Assembly (NCBI RefSeq): GCF_003122485.1
Contig: NZ_JRFU01000104.1
Span: forward strand, 1 to 45,174
DNA: 45,174 bases
Direction: 5' to 3'
Source: Eubacterium ramulus
Lineage (GTDB): Bacteria > Bacillota > Clostridia > Lachnospirales > Lachnospiraceae
The stretch's first letter is position 1. Each line of letters opens with the position of its first letter. The notes beneath the pieces were generated by a model that worked only from the letters and a program-made list of their open reading frames with translations, was not told where the DNA came from and did no database searches. This document shows, in pieces, positions 15,638 through 24,330 of this stretch. A program made the translations under genes and the position numbers.

Positions 15638-16143
15638 CTAATCCACGGCAAATTTGTTCAGGCATCCAATGAAAAAATCGATGACAGGTGATTTTTTGGA
15701 ATCCCTCCATAGTGCTATTTGTGTGATTTGATTCTGGGTAATCGGCTCAATGGGCAAGTCAGCATATTCCATCACAACTGGGGCGCAACGAAGAAGCACC
15801 ATCCGTGCATTATAATGAGTTTTTTTGATATGTCTGTATTCTCTGGTAAAAAAATTATGTCCAATTTGTGTGTTTCCAGTTCTCTGCACAATTCACTTTC
15901 TTCTCCGCTGAAAATATGGATAGAGACATCTGGATGCTGCTTTCCGTAAGTCTCGAAAGTATCTGCGAGACCGCCTGCCATTAATGGGTTGGAAAAACCA
16001 ATTCGCAAGCTGTTTTCGCCGTAAGTCAAAGCAGTTTCTTGTCTATTCCAATTGTTTTCCAGAAAAACATCCAGTTTATTCATCAGAAAATACCCAAAAA
16101 TAAATATAGCTGATGTACTTACAAGTAAAATAACATCCTGCAT
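15638..16143 (-). pseudogene. Membrane-anchored LysR-effector-like protein, frameshifted at an A7 run
   Basis: The protein starts MQDVILLVSTSAIFIFGYFL, a single membrane anchor, followed by a domain like the effector-binding fold of LysR regulators (LRIGFSNPLMAGGLADTFET, HKLDIIFLPENTD) but with no HTH. The frame ends at 15772; the C-terminal part (NARMVLLRCAPVVMEYADLP, then IEPITQNQITQIALW) is in another frame ending at 15638. The switch maps to seven A's at 15820-15826; a -1 slip or one extra A restores one reading frame. A GGGGGG ribosome site supports the ATG at 16143. I recall similar genes beside ktrA/kdp in gut Clostridia. Function unknown; it could sense or buffer an ion-related ligand. 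Confidence 0.7.
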
Positions 16144-16179
16144 GGATTCACCCCCCAATTCCTTTAATTTTTCTTGAAA

Positions 16180-16827
16180 TCAAGTATGAAAGCACTTTTG
16201 CAAATTTCTGTTACTTCCCAACGCCAACATGGTATCTCCTGCTTTCAGCACTGTGTCTGAAGAAATAGATAACTCCAGCTTGCCACTTTTCTTGATTCCC
16301 ATAATGTTAATATTGAATTTTTTACGAATATCAAGCTCTCCAATCGAATGGTCCGCCCAATCTTTGGGAATGGGAATCTCAAACATGGCATGATTTTCAT
16401 CCAGTTCTATGTAATCGAGAATGTGATCCGCACTGTAACGGATTGCTGTCCACTTTGCGAGCTGTTTTTCCGGGTAGACTACTTCATTTGCACCGTTACG
16501 CAGCAAAAATTTTTCCTGAACATCAGTTGCAGCTCTGGAAACTACAAACATCGCTCCTAATTCGCTGAGCAGAGAAGTTGTTTCCAATGAACTTTGAAAG
16601 TTGTTGCCGATGGCCACAATGCATACATCATAGTTGCGAACACCGAGAGATTCCAAGAAATCGGCATTCGTACTGTCTCCAATCTGTGCATTGGTAACAA
16701 GGTGCAGAACAGCCTCTACACGTTCCTCCGAAGTATCTACCGCCATCACTTGATGACCCAAATGATTTAAGTGCAGGGCAATATGCTTTCCAAATCGCCC
16801 CAGACCAATTAGAAGAATTGATTTCAT
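16180..16827 (-). CDS. ktrA: KtrA/TrkA potassium channel gating subunit
   Basis: A 215-residue cytoplasmic RCK protein. The Rossmann domain has the nucleotide motif IGLGRFGKHIALHL and the acidic D30-like residue in AVDTSEE; the C-terminal RCK_C domain spans about 135-215 (IGELDIRKKFNINIMGIKK). Such subunits bind ATP/ADP or NAD(H), often c-di-AMP at the C-domain, and gate the KtrB channel. The start has an AAGGAGA ribosome site and is 11 bases past the ktrB stop, so the two are made together. Confidence 0.94.
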   Translation of the reverse strand: MKSILLIGLGRFGKHIALHLNHLGHQVMAVDTSEERVEAVLHLVTNAQIGDSTNADFLESLGVRNYDVCIVAIGNNFQSSLETTSLLSELGAMFVVSRAATDVQEKFLLRNGANEVVYPEKQLAKWTAIRYSADHILDYIELDENHAMFEIPIPKDWADHSIGELDIRKKFNINIMGIKKSGKLELSISSDTVLKAGDTMLALGSNRNLQKCFHT

Positions 16828-16837
16828 AATGTCTCCT

Positions 16838-18169
16838 TTATCCTACTGTTATTTTTTCCTTTGGTAGTTTTGAAACTTTCTTTTGTGCACTGGACAAGGC
16901 CGCAAAAATTAATGTAAGGCCACCGACTCGTCCAAAAAACATCAGCAGAATCAAAACACTCCGTGAGAGCAGATTCAGTTCCGGCGTAATTCCCAGGGAC
17001 AGGCCAACTGTGCCAACAGCTGAGGCAGTTTCAAAAAGGCAGGTAAGCATGGGAAGTCCTTCGGAAACGCTGATGATAAGGCCACCGGTACAACATAACG
17101 TGATATACATAAGCGAAATTGTCGCTGCATTTTTTACGACATCATCATCAATGCGACGTCCAAAGAGGTTTGCATTTTCTCTGCGCCGAAAAGTGGAAAT
17201 TGCCGTAGTAAGCAAAACAGCAATGGTTGTTGTTTTCAAACCGCCTGCAGTAGACCCGGGACTACCGCCGATCAGCATCAGCGCAATGGTGATAAATTGT
17301 CCCGCCTCACTCAAATCAGTTAATTCCACCGTATTAAAGCCAGCCGTTCGTGGTGTTACAGCTTGAAAAAGAGAAGATAAAAGCCGTTCCTTTCGGGTAA
17401 GATCAGCAAACTCAAAAAAATAAAAGTACATTGCCGAAACAATCAATAAAACCGCTGTGGTACAAAGAATCACCTTGCTCTGCATCCGATATTTGCGCAA
17501 ATGCAATCGATTTGTCCGAATATCATCCCAAGTCAGAAAGCCGATGCCGCCAAACACAATTAAGAACATAATCGTAAAGTTTATGACGGGATTTGCTGCA
17601 TAGCTGGTCAGGGAGGAAAAGGGAGTGCGCACACCCAATAGATCAAAGCCTGCGTTACAAAAAGCGGACACGGAATGAAACAGTGCCATCCAAAGTCCCT
17701 TTTTCCCGAAATCACGGCAAAACACCGGCGCCATCACGGCTGCACACAGCAGTTCCATCACCAGTGTCACCCTGACGATAAAGCCAGTCAGGCGAACGAT
17801 TCCCCCTACCTTTGGCGCTGAAATCGCCTCCTGCATGGTACTGCGCTGCATCAAAGAAATCTTCCGACCGGAAATCATTGCAAAGGATGCGGCTACGGTA
17901 ATAACCCCCATGCCTCCAATCTGAATCAGCAGTAAAATGACAAACTGGCCGAAAGCCGACCAGTATGTTGCCGTATCATGTATAATGAGTCCGGTTACAC
18001 AGACTGCTGAAGTAGAAGTAAACAATGCCTCCGAGAAAGGCGTTGCCAGTCCGCTGCGACTGGAAAACGGTAGCATTAAAAGGAAAGTACCAAAAAGAAT
18101 CACCCCGGAAAAACCGAAGATGATAATTTGAAACGAAGTCAACTTCCTTTTTAACAACACTGCCCTCAT
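16838..18169 (-). CDS. ktrB: KtrB/TrkH-type potassium channel subunit
   Basis: A 443-residue membrane protein of the Trk/Ktr superfamily with four repeated M1-P-M2 units. Filter-like Gly motifs can be seen: TSTSAVCVTGLIIHD, SAFCNAGFDLLG, VTPRTAGFNTV and TASAVGTVGLSLG. It forms the K+ (often Na+-coupled) pore regulated by KtrA. The ribosome site AAGGAGG is eight bases from ATG. Finding it inside a kdp operon is notable: low-affinity fast uptake and high-affinity pumping would be induced together. Confidence 0.94.
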   Translation of the reverse strand: MRAVLLKRKLTSFQIIIFGFSGVILFGTFLLMLPFSSRSGLATPFSEALFTSTSAVCVTGLIIHDTATYWSAFGQFVILLLIQIGGMGVITVAASFAMISGRKISLMQRSTMQEAISAPKVGGIVRLTGFIVRVTLVMELLCAAVMAPVFCRDFGKKGLWMALFHSVSAFCNAGFDLLGVRTPFSSLTSYAANPVINFTIMFLIVFGGIGFLTWDDIRTNRLHLRKYRMQSKVILCTTAVLLIVSAMYFYFFEFADLTRKERLLSSLFQAVTPRTAGFNTVELTDLSEAGQFITIALMLIGGSPGSTAGGLKTTTIAVLLTTAISTFRRRENANLFGRRIDDDVVKNAATISLMYITLCCTGGLIISVSEGLPMLTCLFETASAVGTVGLSLGITPELNLLSRSVLILLMFFGRVGGLTLIFAALSSAQKKVSKLPKEKITVG

Positions 18170-18281
18170 AACTGCAATCCTCCTTTATACCCCTTTATGT
18201 GCCCTTAATCATAAATCAAAGGGCGTAAAGAAGGTAAAAGAGAATGCGTATCTGTATTAAGGCCGTCTAAAGATGCAGGAC

Positions 18282-18692
18282 TTATTCTTTTTTATCACGA
18301 GCTTGTGCCAGAAATTCAATCAGCCGTTTCCTTGTCAGAATCCCGCATAGAACATTCCGGCCATCAACGATGGGGACAAAATTCTGATTCAGCATTGAAG
18401 TTACAACCTGCTCGAAATCTGCATCTATTTGTAACGCAGGGCAAAAATCTCTGCGAACAATGCTGCCAAGTCGGTATCCCTCCTGTACTTTCAAGTCTGT
18501 TGTCTGGCAAATAAGAAGGTGGCGGAGGAAATCTCCCTCCGTCACGCTTCCAATATACTGTTCCTGATCATTCAGTACCGGGACAGCGGTATATCCATGT
18601 ACCATAAACCGTTCCAATCCCTGACGAATCGTATCCTTTTCATGAAGAAATACAGTGGAGATTTTGGGAATCATGATTTTAGCTATGTTCAT
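18282..18692 (-). CDS. Tandem CBS-domain protein
   Basis: A 136-residue soluble protein made of two CBS motifs (about 1-60, starting IMIPKISTVFLHEKDTIRQG, and 72-130). Paired CBS domains form a Bateman module that commonly binds adenine nucleotides, including ATP, AMP or c-di-AMP. It starts one base after the kdpC stop, and the kdpC stop lies in its ribosome site (GGAGGGG), so translation is coupled. Its position between kdpC and ktrB suggests a nucleotide-sensing accessory of either transporter; that role is inference. Confidence 0.88.
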   Translation of the reverse strand: MNIAKIMIPKISTVFLHEKDTIRQGLERFMVHGYTAVPVLNDQEQYIGSVTEGDFLRHLLICQTTDLKVQEGYRLGSIVRRDFCPALQIDADFEQVVTSMLNQNFVPIVDGRNVLCGILTRKRLIEFLAQARDKKE

Positions 18693-18693
18693 T

Positions 18694-19302
18694 TCACCCC
18701 TCCAGAATACCGTCCAGCATCAGATTGACTTCCAGCACATTGACGGTCTCTTCACCAAAGATGCCAAGGAATCGTCCGTCGGTGCAGTTTTGGATGATCT
18801 CACGCACTTCATCTTCGGTCATATCATTTGCCTTTGCAATGCGTGCTACCTGATATTCCGCTGCTGCCGGGGAAATATGGGGATCAAGCCCACTGCCGGA
18901 ACAAGTAACAAGATCCACCGGAACAGCTGTTTTATCCATATCCGGGTCGGCAGCCCGGAGCTTTTCCACCCGCTCTGCCACGAGCTGTGCATACTCCTCG
19001 CTTGCCGGAGAGATGTTAGATGGGGCGGCATACATCAGCGCCTTTCCGTTTTCATCTGTATAGGTAGAAACATCGATATTCATAATGCGCCCCCACATAT
19101 GGGACTCATCCGTATATTGCTGCCCCAGCAACTCACAGCCGTATTTTTTCCCATCTACTTCAATAATACTTCCATTGGCATTATCCGAGAAAATAAGCTG
19201 AGCAATTCCTGTGACAACACCCGTATAGATCACGCCGCACAGCAGAGTAAAGATTAAAAAGATCATACCTGCCTTTGGTAATACACTTTTTATTGTTTTC
19301 AT
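18694..19302 (-). CDS. kdpC: Potassium-transporting ATPase subunit KdpC
   Basis: A 202-residue protein with one N-terminal membrane helix (about 10-35) and an extracytoplasmic domain. Family motifs SGSGLDPHISPAAAEYQVARIA and the late V.VLEVNLMLD are present. KdpC supports KdpA/KdpB coupling. I start at the ATG with an AAGGAGGG ribosome site; an in-frame codon at 19350 would overlap kdpB and is not supported. Confidence 0.96.
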   Translation of the reverse strand: MKTIKSVLPKAGMIFLIFTLLCGVIYTGVVTGIAQLIFSDNANGSIIEVDGKKYGCELLGQQYTDESHMWGRIMNIDVSTYTDENGKALMYAAPSNISPASEEYAQLVAERVEKLRAADPDMDKTAVPVDLVTCSGSGLDPHISPAAAEYQVARIAKANDMTEDEVREIIQNCTDGRFLGIFGEETVNVLEVNLMLDGILEG

Positions 19303-19315
19303 GATATATCCCTCC

Positions 19316-21385
19316 TTATACCAGGCCGGTGAACACCAGCAGAACATCAATCAGTTTCACAAAGATAAAGGGAGCCGCCAGACCGCCCAGACCATAAACC
19401 AGCAGGTTCCGTGACAGCAGCTTTCCAGCAGCAACTTCACGATATTTCACACCTTTTAGCGCCAACGGAATGAGCGCAATAATGATGAGTGCATTATAAA
19501 TAATCGCAGAGAGGACAGCGCTTTGCGGGGAATGTAGCCCCATAATATTCAGAGCAGACAGTCCCGGATAAAGTCCCATAAACAGCGCCGGAATAATGGC
19601 AAAGTATTTTGCCACATCGTTGGCAATGGAGAAGGTAGTCAGGCTGCCTCGTGTCATCAAAAGCTGTTTGCCGATGCGAACAATGTCGATTAGTTTTGTG
19701 GGTGAAGAGTCCAAATCCACCATGTTACCTGCTTCTTTTGCTGCTTGTGTGCCGCTGTTCATGGCAACTGCAACATCTGCTTGTGCCAAAGCCGGAGCGT
19801 CGTTGGTGCCGTCGCCTGTCATGGCGACCAAATGACCCTTGGCCTGAAAATCACGAATCATTGCCAGCTTTCCTTCCGGCGTTGCTTCCGCAAGGAAGTC
19901 ATCCACACCGGCCTCGGCAGCAATGGCCGCAGCAGTAATCGGATTGTCGCCGGTGATCATAATGGTCTTGATGCCCATTTTCCGCAGATCTGAGAATTTC
20001 TCCTTCACACCCTGCTTGATAATATCCTTCAAATAGATAACACCGAGAATCTTGTGGTTCTTAGCCACAACTAAAGGTGTGCCGCCCTTGGACGCAATAG
20101 ACTTGACAACACGATCACAGTCTGGAGAATACATTCCGCCTGCATGGGTCACATAACTCTGCATGGCATCTGCTGCGCCTTTTCGGATTTCGTTGCCGTC
20201 AAAGTCGACGCCGCTCATACGAGTCACGGCAGTAAATGGGACAAAGTGCATATTCTTGTCCTGAAGGCTTCTGCCACGAATTCCAAACTGCTCCTTTGCC
20301 AGCACAACAACGCTTCTGCCCTCGGGGGTTTCATCGGACAGAGAAGAAAGCTGAGCGGCGTCCGCCAGTTCCTGAATATCAACACCATCTACCGGAATGA
20401 ACTCCGATGCCTGTCGATTGCCCAGGGTGATTGTTCCGGTTTTGTCAAGCATCAGAATGTCTACATCACCGGCGGCTTCAATGGCACGTCCACTCATGGC
20501 CAGAACATTTGCCTGGTTCAGTCTGGACATACCGGCAATACCGATGGCAGAAAGCAAGGCACCAATGGTAGTAGGAGCAAGGCATACCAGCAGCGCTACC
20601 AAAGTTGTTACAGAGGTTGGATTCTCAATTCCCGCCAGCTTTGCAGAAAAAATGGAATAAGTGTAGAGGGAGACTGTCACCAAGATAAAGATAATGGACA
20701 AGGCTACCAGAAAAATCTGCAAAGCAATTTCGTTGGGCGTCTTCTTTCGGGCAGCACCTTCTACCATCGCAATCATCTTGTCGAGAAAGCTTTCTCCGGC
20801 TTCGTTGGTCACTCTGACAACGATCCAATCCGACAGTACAGAGGTGCCGCCGGTTACAGCGCTGCGGTCGCCGCCTGCCTCACGAATTACAGGAGCGGAT
20901 TCGCCGGTGATGGCGCTTTCATCCACAGATGCCGCACCTTCTATGACTTCACCGTCTGCCGGAATCTGCTCTCCGGCTTTGACAATCACCAGTTCCCCCT
21001 TTTTCAGCAGGGCGGATGGAACCACAGTCACGCTGTCCTTCTGCGATACGGAGGGAATTTTATGTGCGTCCACATCTTTTCGGGATGCCCGGAGAGAATC
21101 TGCCTGTGCTTTACCACGGCCTTCTGCAATAGCCTCGGCAAAGTTGGCAAATAGCACGGTAAACCAAAGTATAATGGCAATCGCCAGTGTATATCCGCTT
21201 GGAGCGTCTTTTAACCCGAACAGGGATACCACCCAAAGGATACTGGTCAAGATCGCAGACACAAAAACCAGAAACATGACTGGGTTTTTTGCCTGTGTTT
21301 TCGGACTCAATTTCACAAAAGAATCTTTCATTGCCCTGCCGAGCATTTTCCAGTCGGCAAAAGCGCTTTTCTGTTTTGTACGCAT
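19316..21385 (-). CDS. kdpB: Potassium-transporting P-type ATPase subunit KdpB
   Basis: A 689-residue P-type ATPase. It shows the actuator TGES (ITGESAPV), the phosphorylation site DKTGT in [12 protein letters not shown], the nucleotide-domain KGA (RKGAADAM) and the hinge [15 protein letters not shown]. Seven membrane segments fit the family. It hydrolyses ATP to energise K+ flow through KdpA. Ribosome site AAGGAGG. Length is normal. Confidence 0.98.
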   Translation of the reverse strand: MRTKQKSAFADWKMLGRAMKDSFVKLSPKTQAKNPVMFLVFVSAILTSILWVVSLFGLKDAPSGYTLAIAIILWFTVLFANFAEAIAEGRGKAQADSLRASRKDVDAHKIPSVSQKDSVTVVPSALLKKGELVIVKAGEQIPADGEVIEGAASVDESAITGESAPVIREAGGDRSAVTGGTSVLSDWIVVRVTNEAGESFLDKMIAMVEGAARKKTPNEIALQIFLVALSIIFILVTVSLYTYSIFSAKLAGIENPTSVTTLVALLVCLAPTTIGALLSAIGIAGMSRLNQANVLAMSGRAIEAAGDVDILMLDKTGTITLGNRQASEFIPVDGVDIQELADAAQLSSLSDETPEGRSVVVLAKEQFGIRGRSLQDKNMHFVPFTAVTRMSGVDFDGNEIRKGAADAMQSYVTHAGGMYSPDCDRVVKSIASKGGTPLVVAKNHKILGVIYLKDIIKQGVKEKFSDLRKMGIKTIMITGDNPITAAAIAAEAGVDDFLAEATPEGKLAMIRDFQAKGHLVAMTGDGTNDAPALAQADVAVAMNSGTQAAKEAGNMVDLDSSPTKLIDIVRIGKQLLMTRGSLTTFSIANDVAKYFAIIPALFMGLYPGLSALNIMGLHSPQSAVLSAIIYNALIIIALIPLALKGVKYREVAAGKLLSRNLLVYGLGGLAAPFIFVKLIDVLLVFTGLV

Positions 21386-21400
21386 ATCTGTAAACCTCCT

Positions 21401-23215
21401 TTACGTAATACTGCCAAAGAACTCAGCAAGCGGACCAAGGGCAAGCGCCGGGAAGAAGCTCAGCGCACCGATCAGCAATACCACAACAATCAGCAGGAAA
21501 ACAAACATTCCATTTGTAGTAGACAAGGTGCCCGCAGTCGTGGCAATTTTCTTTTTCCCAGCCAGGCTGCCTGCGATTGCAAGTGTGCCGATGATGGGCA
21601 GAAACCGGGCAAAGAGCATCATCAGCCCCAGGCTTACATTCAGAAATACGGTATTCGCATTGAAACCGGCAAAGGCAGAGCCGTTATTGCCGCCACAGGA
21701 TGAGTAGGCATACAGCATTTCAGAGAAACCGTGGGCACCGCCGTTATTCAGGCTATCCATGACAGAGGGTACTACAGCGGCAAGGCCGCTGCCGACTAGA
21801 ATTGCAATGGGCGTTGCAAGGCAAACCAGTACCGACCATTTCATCTCATAAGGCTCAATTTTTTTGCCAAGGAATTCCGGCGTGCGGCCTACCATCAGAC
21901 CGGCAATAAACACCGCCAGAATGGCAAAAGCAAGCATACCGTAAAGGCCGCAGCCCACGCCGCCGAAAATAACCTCGCCAAGCTGCATCAGCAGCATAGT
22001 CACCATACCGGCAAGCGGCGTGTAGCTGTCATGCATGGAATTTACAGAGCCGTTAGAAGCTGCTGTGGTGAAGGCTGCCCAGGTAGAGGACGCTGCAATG
22101 CCGAAGCGAGTCTCCTTGCCCTCCATATTGCCGCCTGCCTGTTCTGCCATTGACATATTGACTGCGCCGTTTTGTGCAAGCTGGGATGTTCCAACCTGTT
22201 CAGTAACGGCGATGCAGCCCAAGGCAACAACCAGACAGAGAAACATTGCCATAAAGATTGCAATACCCTGCCTCTTGTTCTTTACCGCAGAACCGAATGT
22301 GAAACACAGTGCCGCCGGAATCAGTAGAATGGAAATCATTTCGATCAGATTGGTAAAGGCATTGGAATTTTCCAAAGGATGTGCGGAGTTGACGCCCATA
22401 TAACCGCCGCCGTTGGTGCCGGTCTGTTTGATTGCGACCTGGCTGGCCGCAGGACCCATCGGTACGAACTGCTCGGTGACGATCTGTGCATTCGAAACGA
22501 TTTCGCCATCTACAGTGACGGTTTCGGTGTCTAAGTCAATTACCGCATCCTCAAGGATTTCGCCTTCTGCACTGACGGCAATCGGTTCTACAAGGGATAC
22601 TGTTTCTGCACTTTTCAGGTTCTGAATCACGCCGCCGCCTACCAGCAACAGAGAAATGACCAGATTTAGCGGGAGTAGGATGTGAACCACAATGCGGATC
22701 AAGTCCACCCAAAAGCTTCCCAACCCGGAGGATTTCACCTTGATAAAGCCACGGATCAATGCAAATAGAACGGCGATACCTGTAGCTGCGGAAACAAAGT
22801 TCTGAACAGTCAGACCTAAAGCCTGAGTAAGATAACTCAATGTGGATTCACCGGAATATGCCTGCCAGTTTGTATTGGTAATGAAACTTGCAGAAGTGTT
22901 AAATGCCAAATCCCATTTCACACCGGAAAGATTCTGCGGGTTTCCGGGAAGAACTCCCTGCAGAAGTTGAAGCAGGAACAGAAAAACAAGCCCGATACCG
23001 AAAAAAATCATTACACTTACCGCATATTTTTTCCATGTCATCTGTTCTTCTCTGTCTACACGCATAACCTTGTAAATCAGGTTTTCACACGGTGTCAGAA
23101 CTTTGGACAAAAAAGTTTTCTCGCCGCTCATGACGTTTTTTATGTATGCGCCAAGCGGAATTGCCAAAACAACCAGAATGGCAAGGTATAAAACATACTG
23201 AATCATGGTGCTCAT
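21401..23215 (-). CDS. kdpA: Potassium-transporting ATPase subunit KdpA (with an enlarged loop)
   Basis: A 604-residue, ten-segment K+-selective channel subunit related to KtrB. Selectivity-filter-like motifs TSASFITNTNWQAYSGE, GTNGGGYMGVNSAHPLEN and YAYSSCGGNNGSAFAG are intact. It is about 45 residues longer than the E. coli protein (557). The extra length is mainly an acidic loop at about 205-250, with a repeated D.DTETVTVDGE-type pattern, that should lie outside the cell. Its ATG overlaps the kdpF stop (ATGA). Confidence 0.96.
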   Translation of the reverse strand: MSTMIQYVLYLAILVVLAIPLGAYIKNVMSGEKTFLSKVLTPCENLIYKVMRVDREEQMTWKKYAVSVMIFFGIGLVFLFLLQLLQGVLPGNPQNLSGVKWDLAFNTSASFITNTNWQAYSGESTLSYLTQALGLTVQNFVSAATGIAVLFALIRGFIKVKSSGLGSFWVDLIRIVVHILLPLNLVISLLLVGGGVIQNLKSAETVSLVEPIAVSAEGEILEDAVIDLDTETVTVDGEIVSNAQIVTEQFVPMGPAASQVAIKQTGTNGGGYMGVNSAHPLENSNAFTNLIEMISILLIPAALCFTFGSAVKNKRQGIAIFMAMFLCLVVALGCIAVTEQVGTSQLAQNGAVNMSMAEQAGGNMEGKETRFGIAASSTWAAFTTAASNGSVNSMHDSYTPLAGMVTMLLMQLGEVIFGGVGCGLYGMLAFAILAVFIAGLMVGRTPEFLGKKIEPYEMKWSVLVCLATPIAILVGSGLAAVVPSVMDSLNNGGAHGFSEMLYAYSSCGGNNGSAFAGFNANTVFLNVSLGLMMLFARFLPIIGTLAIAGSLAGKKKIATTAGTLSTTNGMFVFLLIVVVLLIGALSFFPALALGPLAEFFGSIT

Positions 23216-23313
23216 GTCTGATCATCTCCCTTCATTAAAATATAGACATACCACAGCAGCATTGCTGCCGCACATACACCTATGAGTGCAATTAGCATTT
23301 GCATAAGATTCAT
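23212..23313 (-). CDS. kdpF: KdpF small membrane subunit
   Basis: A 33-residue single-helix protein, MNLMQMLIALIGVCAAAMLL then WYVYILMKGDDQT. It has an AGGAGG ribosome site and overlaps the kdpA start by four bases, as kdpF genes do. KdpF is thought to sit at the KdpA-KdpB lipid interface and stabilise the complex. Confidence 0.9.
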   Translation of the reverse strand: MNLMQMLIALIGVCAAAMLLWYVYILMKGDDQT

Positions 23314-23402
23314 CCTCCTTTTTTGTTGTCCCCCATATCATAAAACCTTTCCTCTAAAAATGGCATTAGTCATCTTTTGTGCGTTTAAAGATGAAATAAA
23401 GA

Positions 23403-23594
23403 TTACAACCAACCCAAAAGCCATGCCATAGGAAAGGCGACAACAATCGTACTGATACAGACACACGCCAAAACCAGTAATGGCATTCCAACAAAAATGG
23501 CGATGAAGCCAAGTAGCGGATGATGCCAAATAAAGCGCTCCGCTTTTGCGTCAAATCTCTCTTCAAATCTTCTCGCCGCATTTGTAATGCTCAT
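23403..23594 (-). CDS. Small membrane protein leading the kdp operon
   Basis: A 63-residue protein. The first 27 residues are amphipathic and basic/acidic (SITNAARRFEERFDAKAERF), then come one or two membrane helices with a small-residue face (LLGFIAIFVGMPLLVLACVC, STIVVAFPMAWLLGWL). Ribosome site GAGGTG is seven bases from ATG. I recall similar small proteins ahead of kdp genes in Clostridia, but know of no defined function. Ninety bases separate it from kdpF. It could be an assembly factor or a regulator of KdpD; both are guesses. Confidence 0.72.
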   Translation of the reverse strand: MSITNAARRFEERFDAKAERFIWHHPLLGFIAIFVGMPLLVLACVCISTIVVAFPMAWLLGWL

Positions 23595-23696
23595 AATTGT
23601 TCACCTCATTTCTTTCTTGCAAGGCCATAATACCGCTTAAAGTATTAAGTGGGGAAAAGGGTCCTGCAATCGAAACTAAGATTGTATAAGTTTTTA

Positions 23697-23733
23697 TAAA
23701 AAAAGAGACAGCCCCGGAGGTGAGGACTGACTC
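23697..23733 (-). terminator. Hairpin with T-run in the kdp leader region
   Basis: On the minus strand GAGTCAGTCC pairs, with one mismatch, with GGGCTGTCTC and is followed by seven T's. It lies about 100 bases upstream of the first gene of the potassium operon. Nothing obvious is encoded on minus just upstream, so it either ends stray transcripts or serves as an attenuator. Confidence 0.6.
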
Positions 23734-23910
23734 AGCCATATTATGATTCTATACAACAAACTCTTGTTTTTGATGTAGGAATGAATGTAATTCTATAATG
23801 TAGCGCTTATCATTGTTTTAAAATCGGTATAATCATACCTCTGTACAAGCATGATAAGGTTATTCCTTTGCAAGAATCGGAACGATACAATATTGTTGAG
23901 GTGAACGATT

Positions 23911-24030
23911 ATGCCGATTGACGATTTAACCGCTTTGGGCCAAATAATGCGGAAGGCCCGAAAGGAAAAGGACCTGACACATCTACTCACCAGACTGCTC
24001 ATATTCTTTGAACACGTTTTGAACACGTAA
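23911..24030 (+). pseudogene. XRE regulator, N-terminal fragment at the island's right end
   Basis: The ORF begins MPIDDLTALGQIMRKARKEK with a GAGGTG ribosome site, the first helix of a Cro/CI-type HTH, and then departs from the family after 'DLTH', ending within TTGAACACGTTTTGAACACG near attR. About 23 residues are family-like; the HTH core is missing, so it was cut by a deletion at the right end. Confidence 0.6.
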
Positions 24031-24087
24031 CGATTAGACAGTGCGCCGAAGGCCTTTCTTTTCTTGATTTGCGTAGGGAACAATTTC

Positions 24088-24143
24088 TTCAAGTCCCATC
24101 TTCCGCATTACTTAATTTGGTGCAGAAGCCTTATAAATCAAGG
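24088..24143. repeat. attR: right direct repeat of the island
   Basis: TTCAAGTCCCATCTTCCGC through TTATAAATCAAGG, matching attL at 54 of 56 positions. The tRNA part here covers only the 3' 20 bases. Confidence 0.9.
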
Positions 24144-24197
24144 GCACTGAAAAAGTCTAATTCTTCGAAAAAAGAATTAGGCTTTTTTAGTGCCCTT
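24141..24197. terminator. Long bidirectional hairpin at the island's right border
   Basis: AGGGCACTGAAAAAG pairs with CTTTTTTAGTGCCCT, and CTAATTCTT with AAGAATTAG inside it, loop about CGAAAA. The total stem is roughly 24 bp with a T-run. It would insulate the island from the flanking chromosome. Confidence 0.8.
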
Positions 24198-24330
24198 AAA
24201 ATCAAAAGGTTTGTGGTGTTTATAAAACACCTATGTGATTGATGTATACGGAGAAAAAACACTTCCAGGCATACGTACAATTGTATGTACAGTCAAGCGG
24301 ATATTCGCAATCCGCTTCGCTACTTGCTCA

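Larger units (their letters stand above)
6558..24143. mobile_element. 17.6-kb genomic island in tRNA-Leu(UAA) carrying a Kdp/Ktr potassium operon
   Basis: Direct repeats of 56 bp with two mismatches lie at 6558-6613 and 24088-24143. The left copy is the tRNA 3' end and flank; the right copy is not part of a tRNA. A tyrosine integrase lies directly inside the left repeat, transcribed toward it, the standard arrangement for tRNA-targeted elements. Inside are a second recombinase, a coiled-coil DNA-binding-like protein, a large structured RNA candidate, an iteron array, fragments of mobile-element genes, and the potassium operon as cargo. No conjugation or packaging genes are intact, and the integrase lacks its N-terminus, so the island looks decayed or dependent on helpers. 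Confidence 0.85.

Noticed and set aside
14621-15691. Open frames of 168-177 codons on plus opposite kdpD
   Set aside because: Antisense to the conserved KdpD sensor domain, with no coding signature.
20144-21707. Two open frames of about 336 codons on plus opposite kdpB
   Set aside because: The minus strand encodes all P-type ATPase motifs here; the plus frames have no recognisable domain and overlap each other.
23600-23735. c-di-AMP (ydaO) riboswitch ahead of kdp
   Set aside because: The leader is short and lacks the conserved ydaO core; only a terminator-like hairpin and a small palindrome are visible.
23793-24092. 99-codon frame on minus at the island's right end
   Set aside because: Basic and Ser/Phe-rich without family resemblance; the plus strand here has an HTH start with a ribosome site, and the frame runs into attR.
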